A stretch of 7,203 bases of DNA, taken from assembly GCA_900547255.1 (NCBI GenBank), contig URGC01000116.1, forward strand, positions 1 through 7,203. The letters run 5' to 3'. Under the pieces are notes generated by a model. That model searched no databases, was not told where the DNA came from, and saw only the letters and a list, made by a program, of their open reading frames with translations. The translations under genes were made by a program, and so were the position numbers. The stretch's first letter is position 1. Every line of letters begins with the position of its first letter. Below are positions 1 through 6,275 of this stretch, piece by piece. This stretch comes from an uncultured Eubacterium sp. GTDB taxonomy: Bacteria; Bacillota; Clostridia; Lachnospirales; Lachnospiraceae.

Positions 1-38
1 AGTTTTTGTTGTGTGTCGTTCTCGCCGACAGCTATGAT

Positions 39-67
39 AGAATAACACCTATTTTGCAAACTGTCAA
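39..67 (-). promoter_or_regulatory. Strong sigma-A promoter reading out of the left edge
   Basis: On the minus strand a perfect -35 TTGACA (62-67) is followed by a 17-bp spacer and a -10 TATTCT (39-44). A TG dinucleotide one base before the -10 makes it an extended -10. Transcription would start near position 32 and run leftward off the window, so the driven gene is not visible. The presumed leader contains a small 5-bp hairpin (14-18 with 26-30). The thioesterase gene on the same strand ends at 155, so this promoter separates the next gene from it. The match is seen directly; activity is inferred. Confidence 0.7.
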
Positions 68-70
68 CAC

Positions 71-99
71 TTTTTTACAAATTTTTTAAAAACTTTTTT
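71..99 (-). promoter_or_regulatory. Phased A-tracts, UP-element-like
   Basis: Three runs of six T on the plus strand (A6 on the minus strand) lie at 71-76, 82-87 and 94-99, with starts 11 and 12 bp apart, close to one helical turn. They sit directly upstream of the -35 hexamer at 62-67. Phased A-tracts are known to bend DNA, and AT-rich DNA in this position can contact the RNA polymerase alpha subunit (UP element). The arrangement suggests a highly expressed downstream gene, such as a stable RNA or translation gene, but that gene is outside the window. Confidence 0.55.
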
Positions 100-111
100 C
101 ATCACCTACAT

Positions 112-143
112 ATAGTGTTAAACTACGCTTTACATAACACTAT
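112..143. repeat. 9-bp perfect inverted repeat downstream of the thioesterase gene
   Basis: The arms ATAGTGTTA (112-120) and TAACACTAT (135-143) are perfect complements separated by 14 bp. The repeat lies between the thioesterase stop (155) and the leftward promoter at 39-67. In either RNA it could form a hairpin, but no U-run follows directly on either strand, so it is not a standard intrinsic terminator. It could be a 3' mRNA structure of the thioesterase transcript or a protein-binding site upstream of the leftward promoter. No specific regulator is recognised. Confidence 0.4.
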
Positions 144-154
144 GTTGTAACATT

Positions 155-628
155 CTAAAATCCTTCAACCCTACGCTGTTTTCGCAATTCATATCTTTTC
201 TTGCCACTTTCCCATTCAGCGCGCTCAGATTCATTATCAATTGTTATTCCCGGCACCGGCACAGCTTTACCTTCACTGTCTATCGCTACCATAACTACAT
301 ATGCCCTGTTAATACTTCTTCTTATTCCATTATCATCTTCCACATATGCATCTACTCTTATCTCCATAGATGATTTACCGACATAGGTCAGTCTTCCTAC
401 AAGCACAACCATATCCCCTGCAAATGCACCTGCTTTGAAATTAATGTTATCTATAGCTGCTGTTGTAACTTCACATCCACAATGTCTCTTGCTCACAACA
501 ACTGCCAGCTCATCAATCCACTGCATAAGATAGCCACCAAATAATCTTCCATATCCATTGATGTGCTGTGATCTAATCATATATACCTGCTCCGTTCTGG
601 AATCAGATACATGTTTAACTGCTGCCAT
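155..628 (-). CDS. Acyl-CoA thioesterase, single hot-dog domain (YciA/BFIT-like)
   Basis: This 157-residue cytoplasmic protein is expected to hydrolyse acyl-CoA to free acid and CoA. The N-terminal part carries the hot-dog acyl-CoA hydrolase signature: N24, then GRLFGG at 27-32 and QWIDE at 36-40. N24 and D39 sit where this family has its active-site Asn and Asp. The strand NINFKAGAFAGD (61-72) and the later RAYVVMVAIDSEGK region (108-121) also fit. The length matches one hot-dog domain; such enzymes act as oligomers. The C-terminus (about 134-157) is charged and probably helical. GGAGG at 636-640 lies 7 bases before the ATG and supports the start. It appears monocistronic, divergent from the amidohydrolase gene. 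The substrate is unknown; short or branched acyl-CoA, or products of the nearby CoA-ligase, are possible. Confidence 0.88.
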   Translation of the reverse strand: MAAVKHVSDSRTEQVYMIRSQHINGYGRLFGGYLMQWIDELAVVVSKRHCGCEVTTAAIDNINFKAGAFAGDMVVLVGRLTYVGKSSMEIRVDAYVEDDNGIRRSINRAYVVMVAIDSEGKAVPVPGITIDNESERAEWESGKKRYELRKQRRVEGF

Positions 629-695
629 CTTAACACCTCCATCTCTATTTACTCTATCTTATTTGCTCTGTCTATTTGTATCCTTAATTAAATTT

Positions 696-724
696 AATAT
701 GATATAATATGATGCGGGTGTCAA
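696..724 (-). promoter_or_regulatory. Candidate promoter of the thioesterase gene
   Basis: On the minus strand a perfect TTGACA (719-724), a 17-bp spacer and CATATT (696-701, 4 of 6 matches to TATAAT) precede the thioesterase gene. This gives a leader of about 60 bases. Its -10 shares bases 700-701 with the opposite-facing extended -10 of the amidohydrolase gene. The -10 is imperfect, so the call rests mainly on the -35 and spacing. Confidence 0.45.
700..708 (+). promoter_or_regulatory. Extended -10 promoter of the amidohydrolase gene
   Basis: TGATATAAT at 700-708 is a perfect extended -10 (TG, one base, TATAAT). No good -35 hexamer is seen 17 bp upstream, as is common for extended -10 promoters. 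Transcription would begin near 715, leaving about 54 bases of leader before the ATG at 769. A start codon at 709 would lie upstream of the transcript start, which supports the downstream start. Confidence 0.5.
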
Positions 725-754
725 AAGTAAATTTTGCCACTCACCGATGTACCG

Positions 755-760
755 AAAGGA
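755..760 (+). promoter_or_regulatory. Ribosome binding site that fixes the amidohydrolase start
   Basis: AAAGGA lies 8 bases before the ATG at 769. The in-frame ATG at 709 has no such site and abuts the -10 element, so 769 is the better start. Confidence 0.7.
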
Positions 761-768
761 CTAAAACC

Positions 769-1623
769 ATGATTATAGATTTTCATACACATACATTTCC
801 AGAAAAAATCGCTGCTGATGCGGTTAAAAAGCTCTCTGTAAGCGGTAATATTAAAAACTATACTAATGGACTTGCGGAAAGCCTTATTGAATCAATGCAT
901 GATTCCGGGATAGACTATTCCGTTATTCTCCCTGTCGCTACTAATCCACGACAGTGTAACACAATTAACCACGTTGCCGCAATAATTAATGAGACAAGTG
1001 ATAAGTCAGGACTCATCTCATTTGGCGGTATTCATCCAGACTGCGCTAATTATAGAGAAATTTTACTCAATATCAAATCAGATGGGATTAAAGGAATTAA
1101 AATTCATCCTGTATACCAGCAGGTCGATATTGATGATATTCGTTTCAAGAGAATCATTGATTACGCATGCAGTCTTGGACTTATAATTGTCACTCATGCA
1201 GGATTTGATGTAAGTTTTCCACAAGGAAGCAATGTTATACCATCAAAAATACACAATGTAATAGAAGAAATCCACCCTGAGAAATTCGTCCTTGCACATA
1301 TGGGTGGATGGGGATGTTATGATGACGTAACAGGAATGATTGCCGGTCAGGACGTCTACCTCGACACTTCATTTTCAATAATTCCTATTATTAACGCAGA
1401 AAACACCGCATTGTCTCCTCATAATAACAGACAGCTCACTAATGAGATGTTCGTTAACCTTGTAAGACAACACGGTGCTGATAAAATTCTGTTTGGAAGC
1501 GATTCTCCGTGGGCTTCTCAGAGTGAGACCCTTAATAACCTTAAACTTTCAGGATTATCTGATAATGAGTTAAAGCTTATCACTGGAGTTAACGCCCAGG
1601 GTTTGTTAGGCATTTCTTCCTAA
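769..1623 (+). CDS. Metal-dependent amidohydrolase (amidohydrolase-2 / TIM-barrel family)
   Basis: This 284-residue cytoplasmic protein has the marks of the amidohydrolase superfamily. HTH at residues 6-8 is the metal-binding HxH at the end of strand 1. It is followed by GIKIHP (108-113), VTHAG (141-145), LAHMGG (175-180) and GSDSPWAS (243-250), whose Asp245 is the usual catalytic or metal residue. This pattern fits the amidohydrolase-2 group, which includes ACMSD-like decarboxylases and hydratases as well as hydrolases, so the reaction and substrate cannot be named. The open frame extends upstream to 709, but the ribosome site, the promoter position and the N-terminus MIIDFHTH all favour 769. 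Its last 18 bases overlap the 3' end of iorB on the other strand. A role in aromatic acid metabolism is possible from position alone. Confidence 0.85.
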   Translation: MIIDFHTHTFPEKIAADAVKKLSVSGNIKNYTNGLAESLIESMHDSGIDYSVILPVATNPRQCNTINHVAAIINETSDKSGLISFGGIHPDCANYREILLNIKSDGIKGIKIHPVYQQVDIDDIRFKRIIDYACSLGLIIVTHAGFDVSFPQGSNVIPSKIHNVIEEIHPEKFVLAHMGGWGCYDDVTGMIAGQDVYLDTSFSIIPIINAENTALSPHNNRQLTNEMFVNLVRQHGADKILFGSDSPWASQSETLNNLKLSGLSDNELKLITGVNAQGLLGISS

Positions 1624-2181
1624 CTCAAATGCTTTCTTATTAAGTTCTATGAATTTGGCAGGAACAAGTGCATCAATTGCTTTCTGCCATTCATCATCTG
1701 GAATTTCTGGGAAATATGTAGATAATCTTCCCATAAGTGCTATGTTAACCGCCTTGGCTGAACCTGCTTCGTTAGCTAATGCAAGGAAATCCTTTGCATC
1801 AACCTTGGCACCAGCATTTTCCATTTTCTCAATAATATTCTCTGGATACTGCGCTGCGCCTGTGATAACTGGCATAGGGTCAACTTCCTGTGTATTAGTA
1901 ATTATTTGTCCATCCTTCTTTAAGAATTCAATCCATCTTAAAGCCTCAAGCTTCTCAAATGATATGATAACATCAGCTTCACCTTTATCTATAACTGGTG
2001 AATAGACCTTTTTACCGAAACGTACATATGTTACAACGCTTCCGCCTCTCTGGCTCATTCCATGAACCTCTGATACCTTTACATCATATCCCTGCTTTAA
2101 TAATACATATCCGAGTAATTTGCTGGCAAGAAGAGTTCCCTGTCCACCAACGCCAACAATCATAATATTCTTTGTTTCCAT
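1606..2181 (-). CDS. iorB: Indolepyruvate:ferredoxin oxidoreductase, beta subunit
   Basis: This 191-residue protein is the small subunit of the IorAB enzyme, which oxidatively decarboxylates arylpyruvates to aryl-acetyl-CoA, reducing ferredoxin, and can run in reverse. It matches the pyruvate:ferredoxin oxidoreductase gamma-domain fold. GVGGQG is at 10-15, near the N-terminus. The conserved SEVHGMSQRGG stretch is at 37-47, and SAKAVNIALMGRL is at 141-153. No iron-sulfur cysteine motif is present, as expected for this subunit. Length is normal for IorB. It follows iorA by only 3 bases, with GGAGG (2190-2194) inside the end of iorA and 8 bases before the ATG, indicating translational linkage. 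Its 3' end overlaps the amidohydrolase gene by 18 bases, convergently, and no terminator is seen after it. Confidence 0.93.
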   Translation of the reverse strand: METKNIMIVGVGGQGTLLASKLLGYVLLKQGYDVKVSEVHGMSQRGGSVVTYVRFGKKVYSPVIDKGEADVIISFEKLEALRWIEFLKKDGQIITNTQEVDPMPVITGAAQYPENIIEKMENAGAKVDAKDFLALANEAGSAKAVNIALMGRLSTYFPEIPDDEWQKAIDALVPAKFIELNKKAFELGRNA

Positions 2182-2184
2182 TGT

Positions 2185-3921
2185 TTAAGCCTCCTCATTT
2201 CCAACAAGTGCACCAAATTTACACATCTGTGTACATACTTCACAACCGATACAGAGTGTAGGATCAATTGCGGCTTTCTTTCCGTGGAATGCAACCGCAG
2301 GACAGCCAATCTGCATACATGCCTTACAGCCTACACATTTATCCTCTTTTACTGATAATGGTGCTTTATGTACTGTTCCCTTAATCATTACGCAAGGTCT
2401 GCGGCTTATGATTATAGAAGGCTCTTTGACAGCAAGTTCTTCTTTAAGTACTCTGTCTACTTCTGCAAGGTCATATGGATCAACAACAGTTACCCTGTTA
2501 AATCCTAATGCTCTGCACAATGCTTCAAGGTCAATCTTTCCAGCAGGTTCACCACGGAGATTCTTACCTGTAGTAGGGTTCTGCTGATGGCCTGTCATTC
2601 CTGTGATTGAGTTATCAAGAATGATAATTGTTGAATTTGTCATGTTGTAAGCTATATCTGTGATTCCTGTAATTCCTGAATGTACAAATGTAGAGTCACC
2701 TATTACACCTACGCTATTGCTCTCACCTGCTTCTCCCATTGCAAGATTGAATCCATGAAGTCCTGAACATGAAGCTCCCATACATACATTAAGATCCATG
2801 GCATTAAGAGGAGCAACTGCACCTAATGTGTAGCATCCAATATCTCCGTATACCATACATTTATTCTTCTTTAAAGTATAGAAGATTCCTCTGTGAGGAC
2901 ATCCTGCACACATTACAGGTGGACGGGCTGGAACTGCCTCATCAACAGTTATTGTCTCTGCCTTGTCCATTCCCATGCACTCTCTTATAAGATTCTGCGA
3001 AAACTCTCCACATATTGGGAAAAGGCTCTTTCCTTCAACCTTGATTCCAAGCTGTTTTACATGATTTTCTATAATTGGGTCAAGTTCCTCTAACACAATA
3101 AGTCTGTCTACTTTGGCTGCAAAATCCTTTATAAGGTTAACAGGAAGTGGATAAACCATTCCAAGCTTTAAGATACTTGCGTTATCACCAAATACTTCCT
3201 TTGCATACTGGTATGATGTTGAAGATGTTATGATTCCAAGCTTGGTATCTCCCATCTCAACTCTGTTAATATCACAATGCTCTGCATATTCTGTTAAATC
3301 TAAAACTCTCTGCTCAACTCTTACATGGGCATCACGCGAATTCTTTGTCATCATGACCTTAGCAGGGTCTTTAACATAAGGAACCTGTGGAGGTAAAACT
3401 CTTTCCTCTGGACTGACAACACTCTGTGAATGTGCAACTCTTGTACACATTTTGATAAATACTGGTGTGTTGTATTTCTCTGACAACTCATATGCCAGTT
3501 TAGTAAATGTTCTTGCTTCCTCTGAATCTGATGGTTCGAGCATAGGCACTTTTGCCGCAAATGCATAGTGTCTTGAATCCTGCTCATTCTGAGAAGAATG
3601 CATTCCCGGGTCATCTGCCACACATATTACAAGTCCGGCATTAAGTCCCTGATATGATATTGTGAATAATGGATCTGCTGCCACATTTAAACCAACATGC
3701 TTCATGGCACAGGCGGCACGCTTTCCACCGACTGTAGCACCATGTGCAACCTCAAGGGCAACCTTCTCATTAGGAGCCCACTCGCAGTATATCTCCTTGT
3801 AAGCTGCTGCCTCTTCAGTTATCTCTGTACTTGGTGTACCTGGATAACTTGATATGATGCTGCATCCAGCCTCATATAAACCTCTGGCAATAGCTTTATT
3901 ACCAAGCATAAGTTCTTTCAT
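2185..3921 (-). CDS. iorA: Indolepyruvate:ferredoxin oxidoreductase, alpha subunit
   Basis: This 578-residue catalytic subunit (numbered from the ATG at 3921) binds thiamine diphosphate and two Fe-S clusters. YPGTPSTE (26-33) begins the pyrimidine-binding domain. CAGCPHRG (338-345), GDIGCYTLG (359-367) and GDS (408-410), followed 25 residues later by DN (436-437), form the diphosphate-binding domain. The C-terminal ferredoxin domain has C529, C532, C535, C540 (CX2CX2CX4C-P) and C557, C560, C563, C567 (CX2CX2CX3C). The second cluster lacks the usual Pro after its last Cys and has Lys instead. An in-frame ATG at 3936 has no ribosome site of its own. GGAG at 3931-3934 lies 9 bases before 3921, and MKELMLGNKAIARG is a typical IorA N-terminus. 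It follows the ligase gene by 29 bases and precedes iorB by 3, forming an operon. Confidence 0.95.
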   Translation of the reverse strand: MKELMLGNKAIARGLYEAGCSIISSYPGTPSTEITEEAAAYKEIYCEWAPNEKVALEVAHGATVGGKRAACAMKHVGLNVAADPLFTISYQGLNAGLVICVADDPGMHSSQNEQDSRHYAFAAKVPMLEPSDSEEARTFTKLAYELSEKYNTPVFIKMCTRVAHSQSVVSPEERVLPPQVPYVKDPAKVMMTKNSRDAHVRVEQRVLDLTEYAEHCDINRVEMGDTKLGIITSSTSYQYAKEVFGDNASILKLGMVYPLPVNLIKDFAAKVDRLIVLEELDPIIENHVKQLGIKVEGKSLFPICGEFSQNLIRECMGMDKAETITVDEAVPARPPVMCAGCPHRGIFYTLKKNKCMVYGDIGCYTLGAVAPLNAMDLNVCMGASCSGLHGFNLAMGEAGESNSVGVIGDSTFVHSGITGITDIAYNMTNSTIIILDNSITGMTGHQQNPTTGKNLRGEPAGKIDLEALCRALGFNRVTVVDPYDLAEVDRVLKEELAVKEPSIIISRRPCVMIKGTVHKAPLSVKEDKCVGCKACMQIGCPAVAFHGKKAAIDPTLCIGCEVCTQMCKFGALVGNEEA

Positions 3922-3930
3922 TTTAACTAT

Positions 3931-3934
3931 CTCC
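3931..3934 (-). promoter_or_regulatory. Ribosome binding site deciding the iorA start
   Basis: The minus strand reads ATGGAGATAG from 3936. The GGAG begins within the upstream in-frame ATG itself and lies 9 bases before the ATG at 3921. The upstream ATG has only AT-rich sequence before it. This favours initiation at 3921, five codons downstream of 3936. Confidence 0.6.
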
Positions 3935-3950
3935 ATTTCTTAAAATATAT

Positions 3951-5585
3951 CTAAGCCATATTTTCCTGCTCTACCAGCTTATCTGCACCATACATCTTAC
4001 GAAGTTTTGGTTTCTCAATCTTTCCAGTAGCATTTCTTGGAATCCTGGCAAATATTATCTCTTTAGGACGTTTATAACGTGCCATATCCATGCAGAAATC
4101 ATTAATCTCATCTACGCTGCACTCACAGCCTTCTTTAAGCTCAATGATTGCAGCCGTCTTCTCGCCAAGTCTTCTGTCGGGAAGTCCTATAACAGCTACA
4201 TCTTTAATCTTATCATTCTTTCTAAGAAAATCTTCTATCTGTACTGGATAGATATTTTCTCCACCACTTACGATAACATCCTTCTTTCTATCCACAAGGA
4301 AATAGAATCCGTCTGGATCCTGCATAGCCATATCACCTGTGTAAAGCCAGCCGTCTTTTAAGACTTCATTAGTAGCTTCCTCATTGTTGTAATAACATGT
4401 CATGACACCCGGACCTTTGACACAAAGTTCTCCGACATCACCCTGCTTAACTTCATTGCCATTCTCATCAACAATCTTACACTGCCATCTGTAACCCGGA
4501 ACACCGATTGCTCCAACTTTGTTGATATTCTCAACACCGAGATGTACACAGCCAGGGCCAGTTGATTCTGACAAACCATAGTTAGTGTCATACTGATGGT
4601 TAGGGAAATATTCTTTCCATCTCTTGATAAGTGAAGGTGGTACAGGCTGTGCGCCTATATGCATAAGTCTCCACTGGTCAAGCTTGTAATCTGATAATTT
4701 AAGGTCTCCCCGGTCAAGCGCATCGAGAATATCCTGTGCCCAAGGAACTAAAAGCCATACAATTGTGCACTGTTCGTCTGATATTGTCTTAAGAATTGTC
4801 TCAGGATGTGTTCCTTTAAGAAGAACCGCCTTACTTCCTGCAACAAGGCTTCCCATCCAGTGGAACTTGGCACCTGTATGGTAGAGTGGAGGTATACATA
4901 AGAATACATCATCTCTTCCTGTGCTGTGATGCTTCTGCTCCATCTCTGCTGCCTGCATAAGGCTCTGGTGCTTATGTAATATAGCTTTAGGGAAGCCTGT
5001 TGTTCCTGATGAGAAATATATTGCGCCAAAATCGTCATCTGTTATCTCAACATCTGGCTTAGCACTTGAATGGTCTGCAACAAGCTCTCTGTAGCTCTCT
5101 GCAAAACTTGGACATCCATCACCAACATATATAAGCAGTCTTCCTTTGCTTAATTTATCTGCATTCTGTTCAATTCTTCCTATAAATGCTGTTCCAAATA
5201 CAATAACATCTACTTCTGCAAGCTCAACGCAGTACATAATCTCGTCTGCATCATATCTGAAATTAAAAGGAACTGCTATAGCTCCTGTCTTTAATACACC
5301 AAAATATATTGGAAGCCATTCAAGGCAGTTATACATGATAATAGCAACTTTATCACCTTTTTTAACTCCCCTGTCGATAAGCATGTTAGCAAATCTGTTT
5401 GCCTTCTCATCAAACACGCTCCATGTTATCTCTCTTCTATACGCCTGAAAGCTTGTTGGCTGAATCAGTTCGTATTCCTTCCATGTTGTTCTTCTTGTAT
5501 CCTTTTCTTCAGGATTAAGTTCAACTAAAGCTATCTCGTTAGGATACAGCTTAGCATTTCTTTCTAAATATTCTGTTACTGGCAT
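3951..5585 (-). CDS. AMP-forming acyl/aryl-CoA ligase (class I adenylate-forming)
   Basis: This 544-residue cytoplasmic enzyme activates a carboxylic acid with ATP to an acyl-adenylate and transfers it to CoA. The family motifs appear in order: A3 FSSGTTGFPK (191-200), A5 YGLSEST (336-342), A7 YTGD (415-418), A8 with VDRKKDVIVSGGENIYP (431-447), and A10 NATGKIEK (518-525), where K522 is the expected adenylation lysine. No carrier-protein domain or membrane segment is seen. Its size resembles FadD- or medium-chain-type ligases rather than the roughly 430-residue phenylacetate-CoA ligase often found beside iorAB. GGAGG (5595-5599) lies 9 bases before the ATG. It is the first gene of the operon with iorA and iorB, so an aryl acid such as phenylacetate or indoleacetate is a reasonable guess, but fatty or cyclic acids are also possible. 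Confidence 0.92.
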   Translation of the reverse strand: MPVTEYLERNAKLYPNEIALVELNPEEKDTRRTTWKEYELIQPTSFQAYRREITWSVFDEKANRFANMLIDRGVKKGDKVAIIMYNCLEWLPIYFGVLKTGAIAVPFNFRYDADEIMYCVELAEVDVIVFGTAFIGRIEQNADKLSKGRLLIYVGDGCPSFAESYRELVADHSSAKPDVEITDDDFGAIYFSSGTTGFPKAILHKHQSLMQAAEMEQKHHSTGRDDVFLCIPPLYHTGAKFHWMGSLVAGSKAVLLKGTHPETILKTISDEQCTIVWLLVPWAQDILDALDRGDLKLSDYKLDQWRLMHIGAQPVPPSLIKRWKEYFPNHQYDTNYGLSESTGPGCVHLGVENINKVGAIGVPGYRWQCKIVDENGNEVKQGDVGELCVKGPGVMTCYYNNEEATNEVLKDGWLYTGDMAMQDPDGFYFLVDRKKDVIVSGGENIYPVQIEDFLRKNDKIKDVAVIGLPDRRLGEKTAAIIELKEGCECSVDEINDFCMDMARYKRPKEIIFARIPRNATGKIEKPKLRKMYGADKLVEQENMA

Positions 5586-5652
5586 TATTCTGCCCCTCCA
5601 AACTGCATTATTATATATTGCATTAGTGCTTTAATATCCAAAAGCATTTATT

Positions 5653-5668
5653 ATAATGTTATCATTAT
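5653..5668. repeat. Inverted repeat over the -10 of the ligase-iorAB promoter
   Basis: ATAATG (5653-5658) and CATTAT (5663-5668) are perfect complements around a 4-bp centre. The repeat covers the whole -10 element (5656-5661), a usual place for a repressor operator. The arms are short and AT-only except for one G/C, so chance occurrence in this AT-rich DNA is quite possible. No regulator gene is seen beside it. Confidence 0.3.
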
Positions 5669-5684
5669 GATTAGTAAAAGTCAA
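5656..5684 (-). promoter_or_regulatory. Candidate promoter of the ligase-iorAB operon
   Basis: On the minus strand TTGACT (5679-5684) is followed by a 17-bp spacer and TAACAT (5656-5661), with TG one base upstream of the -10. Transcription would start near 5649, giving a leader of about 64 bases. The -10 overlaps an inverted repeat. No riboswitch or T-box-like leader fits in this short space. Confidence 0.5.
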
Positions 5685-5759
5685 CGAAACCACTATTAAT
5701 TATAAAGCTTGTTTTGTGCAGACTGCTTATATTTATAATGATGTATTGTGGCTCAAATA

Positions 5760-5788
5760 TTGTACTTATGTAAATAATATGATATATT
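5760..5788 (+). promoter_or_regulatory. Candidate promoter of the PilZ gene
   Basis: TTGTAC (5760-5765), a 17-bp spacer and TATATT (5783-5788) with TG one base upstream form an extended -10 promoter. A start near 5795 gives a leader of about 36 bases. The surrounding DNA is very AT-rich, so other -10-like matches exist nearby. Confidence 0.45.
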
Positions 5789-5830
5789 ATATTGTAGAAC
5801 AATTTTTATATCGTAAGAGGAGTTTATGTC

Positions 5831-6184
5831 ATGGGGGAAGAACGTAGAAGATCTAAACGAATTGCTATCAATGTAACAGTATCATTATTGCCTGTAAACA
5901 GTGTTAATTCCGCTGATGGAACTACTGATGCAGTTACGGTTCACATTGTCGACATATCTAAGACTGGTATGTGCTTTGTCTCAGACCATGAATTCCTTTC
6001 TAACTCATTTCATGATGCAACTATTGTACTTGATAATAAAGAGACAGTAGACGTTGTCATAGAGATTCTCCGTATAGACAGACATGATGACGAAGTTCAC
6101 TATGGCTGCCGTTTCGTAGGCATATCACCTAACGATCAGTTTAAGATTGAGGCTTATAGAATTGTGGCTGAGGGAATCCGATAG
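5831..6184 (+). CDS. Single-domain PilZ protein, likely c-di-GMP receptor
   Basis: This 117-residue soluble protein is one PilZ domain and little else. It has both halves of the cyclic-di-GMP-binding signature: RxxxR at R6-R10 in the basic N-terminal stretch EERRRSKR, and DxSxxG at 41-46 (DISKTG). The following beta-rich segment ends in YGCRFVGIS, another common PilZ feature. No YcgR-N, signal or membrane segment is present. AGGAG (5818-5822) lies 8 bases before the ATG and supports this start. It appears monocistronic, divergent from the ligase operon and convergent with the tRNA gene. In Clostridia such proteins can link c-di-GMP to motility, surface polysaccharide or adhesion; the partner cannot be told from this context. 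Confidence 0.88.
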   Translation: MGEERRRSKRIAINVTVSLLPVNSVNSADGTTDAVTVHIVDISKTGMCFVSDHEFLSNSFHDATIVLDNKETVDVVIEILRIDRHDDEVHYGCRFVGISPNDQFKIEAYRIVAEGIR

Positions 6185-6226
6185 AATTATAATCATAAAA
6201 ATTAGTGGAACATCTAACTTACATGC

Positions 6227-6261
6227 AAAAACTGGGAAGCCAGATAAACTCTGACTTCCCA
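6227..6261 (-). terminator. Rho-independent terminator of the tRNA-Ser transcript
   Basis: On the minus strand, just after the tRNA, a 12-bp stem (6250-6261 pairing with 6233-6244, loop of 5) is followed one base later by UUUUU (6227-6231). All twelve positions pair in the minus-strand RNA, with one G-U pair (6254 with 6240). The plus-strand RNA has a C-A mismatch there and no clear U-run, so the hairpin is built for leftward transcription. It may still weakly stop rightward transcription from the PilZ gene. Confidence 0.85.
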
Positions 6262-6275
6262 ACTATTTGCTAAAA

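Noticed and set aside
112..143. Inverted repeat as an intrinsic terminator of the thioesterase gene
   Set aside because: No U-run follows the stem directly in leftward RNA; the first T-run comes about 20 bases later and is part of the A-tract promoter region.
709..768. Twenty-residue N-terminal extension of the amidohydrolase starting at the ATG at 709
   Set aside because: The ATG directly abuts a TATAAT element and has no ribosome site, while the ATG at 769 has one and gives the normal family N-terminus with the HxH motif at residues 6-8.
5389..5499. Repeated R-R-x-x-T-W-like motif near the N-terminus of the ligase as a sign of internal duplication
   Set aside because: The match is only a few residues, and related clostridial ligases appear, from memory, to have the same layout, so it is probably normal for the subfamily.
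5826..5876. Short 16-codon open frame starting at the ATG at 5826, overlapping the PilZ start
   Set aside because: It begins only 3 bases after the Shine-Dalgarno sequence, is out of frame with PilZ, and encodes nothing recognisable; the ATG at 5831 has ideal spacing.
6227..6261. Hairpin as a strong bidirectional terminator also for the PilZ gene
   Set aside because: In rightward RNA the stem has a C-A mismatch and is followed by ACUAUUUGC rather than a U-run, so only the leftward function is well supported.
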